Assembly: GCA_007922225.1 (NCBI GenBank)
Contig: ML679966.1
Location: forward strand, 35,530,793-35,594,792
From: Emydura subglobosa
Taxonomy: Eukaryota > Chordata > Testudines > Chelidae
Reading direction: 5' to 3'
DNA: 64,000 nucleotides
Shown: piece by piece, positions 1 to 50,400 of the stretch
Position numbering within the stretch: position 1 is the first letter of the stretch
Layout of the letters: each line of letters opens with the position of its first letter
Notes under the pieces: model-generated
Told to the model about the DNA's origin: nothing
Databases searched by the model: none
What the model saw: the letters and a program-made list of their open reading frames with translations, nothing else
Program-made: the position numbers and the translations under genes

Positions 1-887
1 TTCTTGGACAATACATTTACTGAAACAAATATTTTTGCACCCTTGTGTACAAGATCTGGTAAACAATAAATAAAATCATTACATGGCATGTGCCTGAATT
101 AAGATATATACATTATAAGTTGCAATACTAATGTATTTTTGTGATCCTGAGCTCTAGTAATCATCAGATGCATGCAAACCTTTCAGTGATTTTTTTAGTC
201 TGAGTAAAATACTTCAAATTCTGGTTTATTAACCCTTAAGGTAAAATTTCTTCAGAACCAGCTGACAGGATTTTTTCACAAAAGAGCACAGAGACTTCTA
301 AAGGTGCAGTGACATTTGGATTCCAAAATGGACAGTTGCAAAGAAGCAAAGCTCCTTATCCCAGTAGAAGTGGCTGGTTGATATTCCCTCCCTCTTATGG
401 CCCAAAAAGAGGAGGGAAAATAAAAATATACAACTAGAATGTCACTGGCAAAATCTGGAGAGTGTCATAGAAGTTACTTAGGTATACAAGTTAATGATTA
501 AAAGAACTTCCAAAGTTTACAGTCCACTCATTATGTATTTTATGGGGTTAAAAAAAAAAACCCGCTCATTTGTAGGCTATTTTCAGCTGTATATTTATAG
601 TTATGTATATATACACAGATATAAACGACTTTCTGAAAATCAAGATACATTAACAAACAGAATAAGTACAAGTAATAACTTAAGTAGTACATAACATTTG
701 CATGAAATGACTTTTGCAAAGTTTGACAAAATGCACTTAAAGCATGCTGTTATTAAAAAACAAAAAGAACAAAAAACCACCACAATAATCTGTAGAACCA
801 ATGCTATGTCACCACCAGGAGAGCACCAAGCAAGGCACCATTGGAAAGACAACATACTTGGATAAGTCTCTATAAATAAAGCAAATG
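1..887 (-). other. CHIC2: CHIC2 3' untranslated region
   Basis: This sequence directly follows the CHIC2 stop codon on the minus strand. It is AT-rich, has no recognisable transposon and contains no credible ORF. The only AATAAA I found on the minus strand is at 230-225. If that signal is used, the transcript would end near 195-215, but a longer 3' UTR running off the window cannot be excluded. Confidence 0.7.
225..230 (-). terminator. CHIC2: Candidate CHIC2 polyadenylation signal AATAAA
   Basis: The plus strand reads TTTATT, which is a canonical AATAAA in the sense of CHIC2, about 660 nt after the stop codon. Cleavage would be expected 10-30 nt further left. There are no transcript data here to confirm that it is used. 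Confidence 0.45.
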
Positions 888-40617
<39,730 letters not shown>

Positions 40618-41000
40618 GGCCGGGCCGGGCCGGGCCGCGCTGTGTGGCCGGACAAGGAACGAACAGGCGGCCGGACTCCACCGGCGAGCCTGAGCCGGCG
40701 TCGTTGAGGCTCAGGGGCAGGAAGCGCCCGTCGTTATCCGGGGAGGGGGAGGAACAACAACATCCGGGCCGAGCCGCGGCGCCAGCGCTAGCGCCTCCCC
40801 TGCCAAGGGAACCACAGCAACAGCGCGGCCGCGCGCCGCCCGGACAGGCGCTAGAGCTGGTCTGGGGGTGGCGGTTAGGATCGAGGGGGGAGGGCCAGGG
40901 CGGAGGCAGAGGGGGCGTGGCTGGTGGATCGAGGGGAGGGGGAGCAGCGCGTGCGTTGGGATAGTTCGGGACTGGAGGGCGCCAAAGGTGTGTGGAGGTG

Positions 41001-42627
41001 GCTAGGGAGGGGGCTCTGGCGTGGTGGGTTGGGAGGAGACACTAAGGCTGGGCGGGGACACTAGGGCTGGGAGGTGGTTAATGAGGTCATGAGGAGTAGG
41101 GCAGATGTTGCCGTTGCCCTGTAGCAATCTATAGTGACCTTGTTTTCATCACCCACATGGCAACAGTGCGAAAAGCACCATTTTTTCTTGTAAAGGTGAA
41201 TGGTCCAGTTTGTCCCTTTTTCTTCTTTATGAGGCATGAAGTAGGGCAGGGCTTTTTCTGCTTGGGTTTTTTTTTTTTTTTTACTTTAAAATATAAATGT
41301 TTTTGTCTTTGCTGGTTTTGCTGGAGTTCTTGTTGGAGGAGCTGAGATATGGAACTGGAGCTTTGTTAGCTCTCGCTCAACACCCTTCTGCTTCAACTCT
41401 TCACAATGAGAACTTTTCTCCCGGATTGTTATCAGGTGTTTGGCTGAAATAGTGGCTTTAAAAAAACCAAACAAAATACAGTTTGATAGGAAATCACTTT
41501 CTTGGTACTGGTGATGTCATGATCCTATTAGTTCTTCAATAATACATAGTGTATTCCAGGAAAAACACTAGTAACAAGACCTGCATTTATGATGTGCTTT
41601 AAAAAACTCAACCGCTATTACCTTCTGCACTCCCACCCCCCACAATTGTTAAGACTCTATACTTTTCTTTTTTTTAAGCTTTTGGTTTTTCATTTGCAGT
41701 TCACCTTTAACACTTGTCAAAACTGGAAATTAATGTAAAGGGTGCACAATTCCAGCAATATAATAAGGCTTTCAGCAACCAATAGGATGTTGGCTGTTGT
41801 GGCAACAAAGCGTAGACTGCTGGTGTGGCATTTAGTGGTATCAGGAGGATGGCATTTTAGAATGGGAGAATTATCTTTGGTTTGGACAGAGTAAACTAAT
41901 GGACTATAAAGAGTGCAGAAATGTTTAGATACTGTGCTTAGATAGGACGGTGATGGGTGAGTCTATACAAAACCCTAAAATAGATATTATTTGTGTCTGA
42001 GACTGCATTGTGTGAATGCACTGTTGCTTGTCTTAATCTCTCTAGCTCTAATTATATGGTGGTGAGAATTCTTATGGTTTTTTTCTGTTATACTATATTT
42101 TCATCTGTACATTTTTATTACTATGCATGCATTTTTCTTTTCTGTTTAAAAACCTTATGTAGCTATTATATAAAGAGTATTATGAAAGCTGTGGCACCTT
42201 TTTCTTGCATGTATTGTTCTTTATTAATACATGTTATATATACCAAGTGGCTAGTGAAATTATTTGCTGAAGTGCTGTGTGGCTACTTTGGCTTTCATCA
42301 TTTAAATATATCATTTAAATATATATTAATTGTATACTTATCGAAACTAGGAAGTCTACTGAAGATTATTTTGTACTGGACCCAAGATGAATAATAAACA
42401 GTGATAAACAGTGATCCTACTACATTAGCCTTTTCTGCAAAGAAAATAGAAAATTATTTTCTTAGTGCTGCCAGGCTAGAACAAGAAGTATTTTTATGCC
42501 AAGGTCTACCTATAAGATCTGGAGAATAGTCTTGAATTCCCACTCAGTTAAATAAATAAAGTTTGCCTTTATTACTTTCAATTGAGTGTTTTCCCTACCA
42601 AATATATTGACTTCAATGAAACCATAC
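41001..42627. other. Intergenic, no feature recognised
   Basis: The sequence runs from the CpG-island edge to the Gypsy insertion. It has T-rich runs (41,268-41,282) and AT-rich sequence. Open frames here have no recognisable domain. Confidence 0.6.
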
Positions 42628-43361
42628 TGTAGCGAGGGGGTGTGGCCTCTGTCCAAGACTGACTGCCACGCAACCTCTGGAGGGTGGAGAAAGGGAAACC
42701 ATGCCCGATACACCGGAAGCAGAGGGGCAGAGCCAAGGCAGGAGCTGGAAGTATAAAGAGTGGGCCCTACAGGTCAGACAGGAGGCAGCCACCGAAGGAG
42801 AAGGACATCTCCTTCCCACTGCTGGAGAGAGGAGCCGGTGAGGAGCTGTTGAACTGCCCAGAAGTGAGGGCTTGCTTGGACTACCTCTGGCAACGTACTC
42901 TGGGGAAGTCAATGATGACCCTTGGCTGGAGGTACACAGGTACAGGAATGGAGGAAGTAGCCCAGGGATAGCTAACTTGGGTCTGCCTGGGCTCATGCTT
43001 GAGTGCCTGTCAGTGAGTTGCAGCTGGAGCCCCACTGACCCAGTGGCGGAACACTCTGCCACTAATAGAGCCCTGGCCTGGGATGCAGTGGAGTTGGGAG
43101 GGCTCACATTCCCCTTCCCCCTTGTCATGACATGTCTGGTGTGGTAGCCTCACTCTGGCCTGCGAAGCCTCATTGGGCCATAGACTGCTTGCCTGCCCTG
43201 CCTTGCCTGAGGACCTGGAGCTAGAGACTGTGAAGAACTAATCCCCTGCCTAAAGTTTACCAACACAGGTGCAGCAGCGAGGGGGCATGCCCCCTCCCCA
43301 CCCCCCCCCCCCCCCGGTTCCACCCTTAGATGGACAGGAAGGGACAGATCACCTTTCTACA
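42628..43361 (+). repeat. 5' LTR of the Gypsy element (734 bp)
   Basis: It runs from TGTAGC to TTCTACA. The last ~220 bp recur at 46,699-46,895 (shared blocks: GTGTGGTAGCCTCAC, GGCCTGCGAAGCCTC, AGGTGCAGCAGCGAGGGGGC). A C-run at about 43,300-43,316 is absent from the 3' copy. The element is flanked by a 5-bp duplication. Confidence 0.85.
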
Positions 43362-43366
43362 TGTGG

Positions 43367-43381
43367 TGGAGAATGCAGGCA
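43367..43381 (+). other. Probable primer binding site, tRNA-Ala type
   Basis: TGGAGAATGCAGGCA lies 5 bp after the LTR end. From memory it fits the complement of the 3' end of a vertebrate tRNA-Ala with a single mismatch. Position and the TGG start agree with a minus-strand primer site. Confidence 0.5.
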
Positions 43382-43730
43382 GTGCCAGCCCCTCTGAATC
43401 TAAGGGGGACTGCGCGGCTTTCTCACTCCCCAATAACAGAGGCCTCCATAGAATGGAACCAGCTGCTGGAAAGCTGGGTCGAGAACCACAGCAGCAACGG
43501 CTCCTACAGCAGTTGGGGTTGCAGGGCAGAGCCTGGGTCCTGCAACACAAGCCCCCCTCTTTGAAAGCGGCACTCCGGCTGATGAAGGACTTCTGGCCTG
43601 CTGGACGCCCCCGTTGTGATGACAGCCGGTATGGAACACTAGAGCACCCGAGACCCGTGGTCATCGGCTGTTAGGGCTAGGTCTGCATCAGAGAGTCCTG
43701 CGCCCGTCGGCACAGTCTTTCCAAGGTGAC
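43382..43730 (+). pseudogene. gag remnant of the Gypsy element
   Basis: Only about 350 bp separate the primer site from the protease, far too little for a complete gag. A Gln/Leu-rich open stretch (43,330-43,674) contains PQQQRLLQQLGLQGRAW and then a stop. Most of gag, including any nucleocapsid zinc knuckle, appears to have been lost by deletion. Confidence 0.5.
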
Positions 43731-43734
43731 GAGC

Positions 43735-43990
43735 CCTGTGACCCTCGGGAAGCTACACCTGCAAGCCCTAGTGGACTCGGGGTGTGGGCAGACATTAGTG
43801 CGCTGGTGACTGATCCCAACTGGCAGTGATCAGACTCAAGGGCAGATCAGTCTCCACTGCATCCATGGCGACATGAGGACGTATTCTACGACCCATGTCA
43901 TGCTGACGGTGGCTGCTCTGACGCGGACAAAGCCTGTGGGTATCTGCCCCGGGGCTGTCCTACCCTGTTCTTTTCAGCAGAGACTGGCCT
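43735..43990 (+). pseudogene. Gypsy aspartic protease remnant
   Basis: Translation gives LHLQALVDSGCGQTLVR, with the DSG active-site triad encoded at 43,774-43,782 in the usual hydrophobic-hydrophobic-D-S-G setting. A TGA follows soon after (about 43,806). Further downstream MRTYSTTHVMLTV continues the fold. It lies directly before the integrase region. Confidence 0.65.
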
Positions 43991-44041
43991 GGGTTCGCTC
44001 AGTTTCTGCGCTCCATTGGCTTCCAAGGGAACCCTGCCCAG

Positions 44042-45515
44042 ATGGCTCTTCACAGGAGCAATCCCAGCAACATGGAGGTGGAGACAGGAGAACCAGGCTT
44101 AGCAGAGCTCAACAAGGAAGACACCGATGACATGGAAGTGGAGTCCGGAGAATCGGGCCTTGGCGATCATCCTGCCCTGTCAGAGGATCGGGTTGCTGTG
44201 GAGGATGCCACTCTAACCCCCCCTGAAGGGGAAGACGTATGGCTCAACTCAGCACTGGACTTCTGTCAAGACCAGAAGGACGATCCCACGCTGGGGCACA
44301 CCTATGAGCAGCTGGTCTGTATAGGTGGCGTGAAGGTAGACTCGTGGTGGGCCACACAGTGGCCCCAGTTCAAGCACACCCGAGACCAGTTGTATTGAGT
44401 CAAACAGGACCCACAAACCCAAGAACCCTGGTCCCAACTATTGGTCCCTCGCTGCTCTCAGAATGCTGTACTACATCTAGCTCAAGACATCCCCACTGCC
44501 GGCCACCTGGGTCTGGGAAAGACCCTAACCTGGGTATTGTTCCATTTTTTCTGGCCAGGCATACACAGGGACATTAAGAATTACTGCACCTTCTGCCCAG
44601 AGTGCCAGTTGGCAGCACCTCTTGGAGTTCCACAAGTCCCCCATGTCCCTCTTCCAGTCTTGGGGATGCCCTTTGAAAGGTAGCAGTGGACTTGGTCAGG
44701 CCCCTTGCAAAAAGCGCTGCAGATTTCCAGTATATCCTAGTAATGATGAACTATGCCACACACTTCCCTGAGGCCATTTCCTTGAGAAGCGCCACCGTCC
44801 GCACCGTAGCAGCTGAACTTCTGAAGATTTTTCACTCAGGTGGGCCTGCCTCAGGAGATCCTCACGGATGAAGGAACATATTTCACTTCCCAACTCCTCT
44901 GAAAGTTCCTTCCTTCTAGGGATGAAGAGGCTAAGGACCTCGGTATATCATCCCCAGATGGATGGTTTGGTCGAGAGATTCAATCAGACCCTCAAAAGCA
45001 TGCTTCGGAAGCTCTCTGTGGAGGAATTCTGCCGCTGGGATCAGTTCCTCCCGCTGGCGATTCGGGAGGTACCCCAAGCATCCACGAACTTTTCTCCATT
45101 CAAGCTCCTTTATGGCCGCCAACCTCGAGGCTTGCTTGACCTTGTGCGGGAGACATGGGAGCAGACCGTGTCCCAGACTAAGGGGTTACTCCAATATTTC
45201 TCCCAGCTGCAGGAATGCCTAGCGAAGGCCAGAGCCCTCATGAAGGAGACTCTGCAAGCTGCCCAGGGGACCCAAGCCCAGGGGACCTAAGTTATAAAAG
45301 GGTATAACTGGGGAACCCATGATCAGACATTTTGGACCAGGGGATTGGATCCTTATCCTGCTCCCTTCGTCTGAATCCAAGCTTTTAGCCTGTTGGCAGG
45401 GCCCCTAAGAGGTGATCCGCCGGACAGGCCCAGTCAACTATGAGATCCGCCAACCAGATCGATGGAAGAAGCAGCAGATTTATCATATTAATCTGTTGAA
45501 GCCCTGGTGCAAATG
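44042..45515 (+). pseudogene. Gypsy integrase (broken), upstream of the RT
   Basis: An acidic linker (44,042-44,398) leads to the HHCC zinc finger. There AQDIPTAGHLGLG, YCTFC and PECQLAA are seen at 44,441-44,683. The catalytic core follows: MDLVRPLAKSA with the first Asp, ILTDEGT with the second Asp near 44,865, and QMDGLVERFNQTLKSML with the Glu near 44,976. Then come PFKLLYGRQPRG and a C-terminal stretch with GPVNYEIRQPDRW and YHINLLKPW (about 45,430-45,512). Frames change at about 44,683 and 44,870, and stops lie at about 45,290 and later, so it cannot be translated as one protein. Confidence 0.88.
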
Positions 45516-45522
45516 AGAAGGG

Positions 45523-46530
45523 ATGATGCTCTCGCTGTACCCACCCGAACCTGAGCTGAGACCCCAGGCACCCAGAGGGACCAAGCTCTATGGACCCCTG
45601 CTCGGGGATACACTCTTGGAGGAACAACTGCAGCAGGTAAGATGCCTTGTTGCAGCCTTCCCCAGAACATTCACTGCCACACCTGGATGGACCTCCGAGA
45701 TCCACCACATCATCTCCACCAACCCCAGAGAAGTCGTCTGGGGGACAACCCAGCCACTGCCACTCCACATGTGGGACGTGGTGGAACAGGAGGTCCAAGA
45801 TATGCTGGAGCTCGGGGTAATCCAGAGAACTCCAAGTGAATGGCGAAGCCCCATCATTCTGGTCTCCAAGCCAGATGGGACCCGCCGGTTTTGTATAGAT
45901 TTCCAGAGGGTCAGCGCAAACTCTCGGTTTGATGCCTACCCGATGCCCCAGGTTGATGAACTACTCGACCATTTGGGGGAAGCCCAGTATATCTCTACCC
46001 TTAATTTGACCAAGGGATATTGGCAGATCGCTCTGAGCCCCGACTCGAAGGAAAAGACCGCCTTCACCATCTCCAGCGGGCTCTACCGCTTCACTTGAAT
46101 GCTTTTCGGTCTTCATAGGGCCCCCGCAGTGTTTCAGCAGCTGATGGATCGTCTCCTACTACCCCACCTCAAGTATGTGGCTGTGCTCTTGGATGACATG
46201 GTAATATATACTTGCCACTGGGAAGAGCATCTGAACCAGGTAGCTGCTGTCTTGAGGAAGCAGGAAGCCATTTTTACTGCAAACCCCAAAAAGTGCCAGA
46301 TTGACTGGCAGGAAACAACTTATTTGGGGTACACCTTAGGATGGGGAAGCTGTACCCTCTTATCAGGAAAGTCCAGGCGATCCAAGAACACCCCGCCCCA
46401 ACCACCAAGAAGCAAGTCTAGCAGTTCCTGGGACTGGTGGGCTACTATAGATGTTTTATCCCCGACTTTGCGACAATCGTCACTCCCCTGACTGGACTGC
46501 TCACGAAGGACCAACCCCTGAGGTTACGGT
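45523..46530 (+). pseudogene. Gypsy reverse transcriptase (broken)
   Basis: An open stretch to 46,098 contains LELGVIQRTPSEWRSPII, LVSKPDGTRRFCIDF, YPMPQVDELLDHLGEA and ISTLNLTKGYWQI. A TGA at 46,096-46,098 interrupts it, and 46,099-46,491 continues with FGLHRAPAVFQQLMDRLL and VAVLLDDMVIYT. In motif A the catalytic Asp (usually TLDL) is Asn, so the copy would be inactive even without the stop. The LDD of motif C is kept. It follows the integrase C-terminus after a short linker. Confidence 0.92.
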
Positions 46531-46559
46531 AAAACCCTAACTGTGAGGTCGCCTTTTGG

Positions 46560-46698
46560 GAACTGAAGTGCCACCTGTGCCACGAACCTGTGCTCGACAG
46601 CCCGGACTTTACACACAGTTTCGTGGTCCAAACCAAGGTGTCTTCAGTGGGACTAGGGGCCATCCTCTCACAGAACATTGAGGGTGAAGAACACCCAG
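46560..46698 (+). pseudogene. Gypsy RNase H, N-terminal part only
   Basis: DSPDFTHSFVVQTKVSSVGL then GAILSQNIEGEEHP is the start of a Gypsy-type RNase H domain. The first catalytic Asp (usually TDAS) is lost. The domain ends abruptly where sequence homologous to the middle of the LTR begins. Confidence 0.8.
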
Positions 46699-46895
46699 GT
46701 GTGGTAGCCTCACCCTGGCCTGCGAAGCCTCGTTGGGCCATAGACTGCTTTGCTTGTCGTGCCCCACTTGAGGGCCCAAGGCTAGAGACTGTGAAGAGCT
46801 AATCCCCTACCTAAAGTTTGCCTAAACAGGTGCAGCAGCGAGGGGGCATGGCCTCCCTCTGAGACAGACAGGGAGGGACAGACCCGTCCTCTACA
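46699..46895 (+). repeat. Truncated 3' LTR of the Gypsy element
   Basis: It corresponds to about the last 220 bp of the 5' LTR (43,139-43,361), ending CTCTACA before the CATAC duplication. The first ~510 bp of the LTR, the polypurine tract and the rest of RNase H are missing. Confidence 0.85.
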
Positions 46896-46900
46896 CATAC

Positions 46901-47477
46901 AGAGTGGGTCAGGTTTAGCTTGGTTAAGATATGTATTTGAATTTTGATAACCTTATGAACTTTTTTTTCCAACTGCCTGTTTCATAATAGTGGTCAGATT
47001 AACAGCAGGTGTGGAGTTTACACTACATATGCTATAATTTCAGAAACTGCCCCTTTTCTAATCTTGGATGGTTCTTTTTGGTTATTGTTTATAATTTTTT
47101 TGTTTACACTTGGCTTGTGTGTACTCAAGTACACACTTGATTGTGCTTAATAAGGTGTGATCTACAAGGGATTTGGGGAAGTGGAGAAAGAAAGTTTTAA
47201 ATGATTCTGTGAATATCATATCTGTGGCATCATAAATTTGTGACTGTAAGATCTTCAGGACAGAGATTGTCACACTGTTTGTATAGTGCCTAATACAATG
47301 GTACCCCGATCTTAGCTGATCCCTAGGTACTACTGTAATACATATAAAAATAATCATCATGCATTTCTGTTAATGGCTAAATGCAAAATTATATTGCTGA
47401 ATATCTGGGATAATCCTAACACTAGTTTATTTTAAAGGTGACCTGCAAAGGAAACAAATTGCATTTATACTTGTTTT
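46901..47477. repeat. Intergenic with an L3-like 3' end (47,245-47,360, plus strand)
   Basis: GGACAGAGATTGTCACACTG, GTGCCTAATACAATGGTACC and CTAGGTACTACTGTAATACA form a good L3-like tail ending in an ATAA-rich stretch. The remainder is unremarkable. Confidence 0.6.
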
Positions 47478-50400
47478 ATTTTTTTTATGAAGTACAGATG
47501 GATGGAGTCTCCTGTTACTGTTGATGTACGAGGATTCAGCAAACACTATAATGGAGTGTGTTTGTGGAAGATCAGACCGATGCAAGAACTGCAAGCATGA
47601 TTGCATGTGGGACATACAGAACTGTCTATAACCATTGTAGGCTGTATCCTTGCTTTGCACTGTTCATGTTTTTTGCGTAAGGTGCTGCTGCACATTGCTT
47701 CAAAGTGGTTAACGGCAACATGACAAATCTGCTGCTGCCTTGCTTTGTCATGGGCTGTTGCTTCCCAGTTACTGGGATTGACCTGATCTGCTTTCAGATT
47801 TGACTTCCGTGTATTTTTGTACCATTCTACTAACCACCATGAGAGCGGACACATTACTTTAACTGACAATAAAATATGGCTTTTGATATTTTCAAGTCTG
47901 GCATATGAATGAGTTGCCCATACCAACATAGCTCAGCTGTTATGAGCATGCTTTGAATTCTAGACATCTGATAACGATTAAGGTTTTTAATATTAGGACT
48001 CTTGTCCCATCATTTAACCCTGAAAACAGATTGAAGACAATACATATAGAACTGATCAAGTTTCCTTATATAGCAATATGTTTTCCATGTCCATGGGTGG
48101 TGTGACAACATTCCAAATATAGAGCTTGCCTTTGCTATGCGATGGTAGTCTCATCAACAGTTGTGGCAGTCTGACAGCGTGATCCTAGGTAATAAAACTT
48201 CTACATGGACTTGAAAGGAACATTGTTGATCTTAATAATTGGATGGACTTGTGCATCCCCTGGCACAGGTTGGTATAGTACTTCAGTTTTCCTTACAGTA
48301 ATTGTGAAACCAAAGCGATAACTGCAGGAGCATAGTGAATAGCATAAATTGAATGACATCGATCAAGTGAGCAACCAATGCACAATCTTCAACAAATAAG
48401 AGGTTCTTAATAAGTAAATCTGCTACTTTTGTGTGAGCACAGAAACATTGCAAATTAAGCAACTTTCATTGGTGTGGAACTGAGAACATTCCAGTGTCAA
48501 TATTATGAAATGTATCCATAAGCATATCAGAAAAAAGATGGAAAGAGTGTGGGAGCCAGCACACAAGCTTGTTTCATGCCATTAGTGACCACAAAATGGT
48601 CCAATATCTCGCCACTCTGTCTATCATCTCTCCTGGAAGGACCAAATGACAGAAATAAACTTTGAAGGGCATCCAAAGATAAACAAAAATTTCCAGAGTC
48701 CCTCACAATTTACAGAATCAAGAGCCTTAGCTATGTTGAAAAATACTATATAAAATGGGTTCTCAAACTGAGGGTTGGGACCCCTCAAGGGATTGCAAGG
48801 TTATTATGGGGGGGGGAGGAGGTTGCGAGCTGTCAGTCCCCACACATGGCTGACAGCCAGACTCCTGCAGAGATGGATGGCCAGAGAGCAATGGCTGCTG
48901 ACTGAGTGCTCTGAAGGCAGCACTGCCCTCAGCAGCAGCGCAAAATTAAGGGTGGCCTGGCCTGGGGGGGGGGGTCGCCCCTTTTTTGGGGGGTCATCAC
49001 AGCCTGAAATATTTTCAGAGGGGGTCCCAGGAAAAAAAAAATTTGAGTACCCCTGATATAAAGGATAGGGTTTTTCTTGTGGCATTTTTCTTGATGCTAA
49101 CAGGCTGTGAAGATCATGTCTGTAGTGCCCTATCCAGACCAAAATCTACATTGAGCCTCAGGAAAGATGGTTTCCACAAAATAAATGTGAAGTCTATTCA
49201 ATGTAACCTGTGCATTGATTGTTCCAACAACAGGAAGTTGGGAAATGCCACAATGATTATCACAGTTTGCCCTACACCCTTATGTTGAAAAGATGAACAG
49301 TGTTGTCATCCTTGGATCCTGCAGCACTGACTCTTGGTCCCAGATAATGCAGAAGAGCCTTGTAAGGTGTCTTGCAATACAGTAGCCACCTGCTTGTAGA
49401 TCTGTTAGAATGGCATCTGGTATAGTTGCTTTCCCTTGTGACATCTGCTTGACTGCTTTATGGTCTCCTATAAGGTAGGGGCTGGAAGTAGCTCTTCTTT
49501 TAATGGGTGTTGTGGAAAAGTATTAATTACTTCCTCAGAGATATTGGAAGAGTGGTTGAGAAGCTAACTGAAATGTTCTGTGCATTGAGCAAGTATTTCT
49601 TTTTGTCAGTTGTCCTCCAGTATGCATACAGGAGTTTCCAATGCAGCTGGGGTCATGCACAGCACAGAAATCAGAAAAAAAAAAAGCTTTTGGTGTCTCT
49701 GATCTGCTGCCAGTTGAAACTCCGCAGCTTTCTTTTCCCACCACTGTTTTTTTCATTTGCCAAAATCTGGTCTGAACTGTTTTGCTCAATGATATGCAGC
49801 CCCTCCTAACTGCCTGTAGACTTGATGGATAGCATACAATGTGTTCAAGAGCCTGCATTTTCAGGGTCTTCTCATCAAACCAGTTCTGATGTTTCCTCTT
49901 AATGAAGATGAAAACTTCAACAGCCATATTATATGTCATATCCCAAAAATGTTTTCAGGCTGTCTCAACATCCACTGAGGCTTCTGTAGCTAAGGGAAGT
50001 GCTTCAATGAGTTTTTGTTGAAATTCAGATTGTTAGTCATAGTTTTCCAAACTTGAAATATTTATTTTCCTCACTGGCTTCAGTTGCTGTATGTGTTGCG
50101 TGAAAGCAATGTGAAGAGACATTTGACTTCTCACAAGTCTATGATCTGACCAACAGCTGGTGCCTCTCATGACATGAGTGAGCTTAACCACATGAAAATC
50201 TTTGTCATACAATAATAAAATCACGTGCCAGTGTTTTGAACAGGGGTGTATCCAGGGTGTTTTGTATTTGTTGTCCCATTGAAACAGTGTATTTGGAAAG
50301 TAACAGTAAGCCTTTGGAGTTTCTGTTACGAACTCCAAGACGACCTATTACATTGCCCCGTAATGCATAGTCCTGACCAGTCTTGGCATTGAAATCACCT

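Larger units (their letters stand above)
42628..46895 (+). mobile_element. Ty3/Gypsy LTR retrotransposon, Gmr1-like (integrase before RT), internally deleted
   Basis: The element starts TGTAGCGAG and ends CTCTACA. It is flanked by the 5-bp direct repeat CATAC at 42,623-42,627 and 46,896-46,900. Left to right, all on the plus strand, are a full 5' LTR, a primer site, a short gag remnant, protease, integrase (zinc finger, core and C-terminal part), RT, partial RNase H and a truncated 3' LTR. Ty3/Gypsy elements normally have RT-RNase H before integrase. Integrase first within a Gypsy-type pol is the mark of the Gmr1 group, first described from cod. Multiple stops and frameshifts, a changed RT catalytic residue and missing gag mean it is dead. 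The gene pieces are listed separately. Confidence 0.88.

Noticed and set aside
40644..40964. Open frame upstream of CHIC2
   Set aside because: Low-complexity GC-driven translation inside the promoter island.
42613..43128. 171-codon minus-strand open frame
   Set aside because: It lies within the 5' LTR and has no domain; it is composition-driven.
45385..45798. 137-codon minus-strand open frame
   Set aside because: Antisense of Gypsy integrase and RT.
42628..46895. Two nested Gypsy copies as the cause of the integrase-first order
   Set aside because: Only one pair of LTRs and one target duplication are present. The integrase C-terminus passes into the RT through a short linker with no LTR or second break. 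It remains a formal alternative until full copies are compared.
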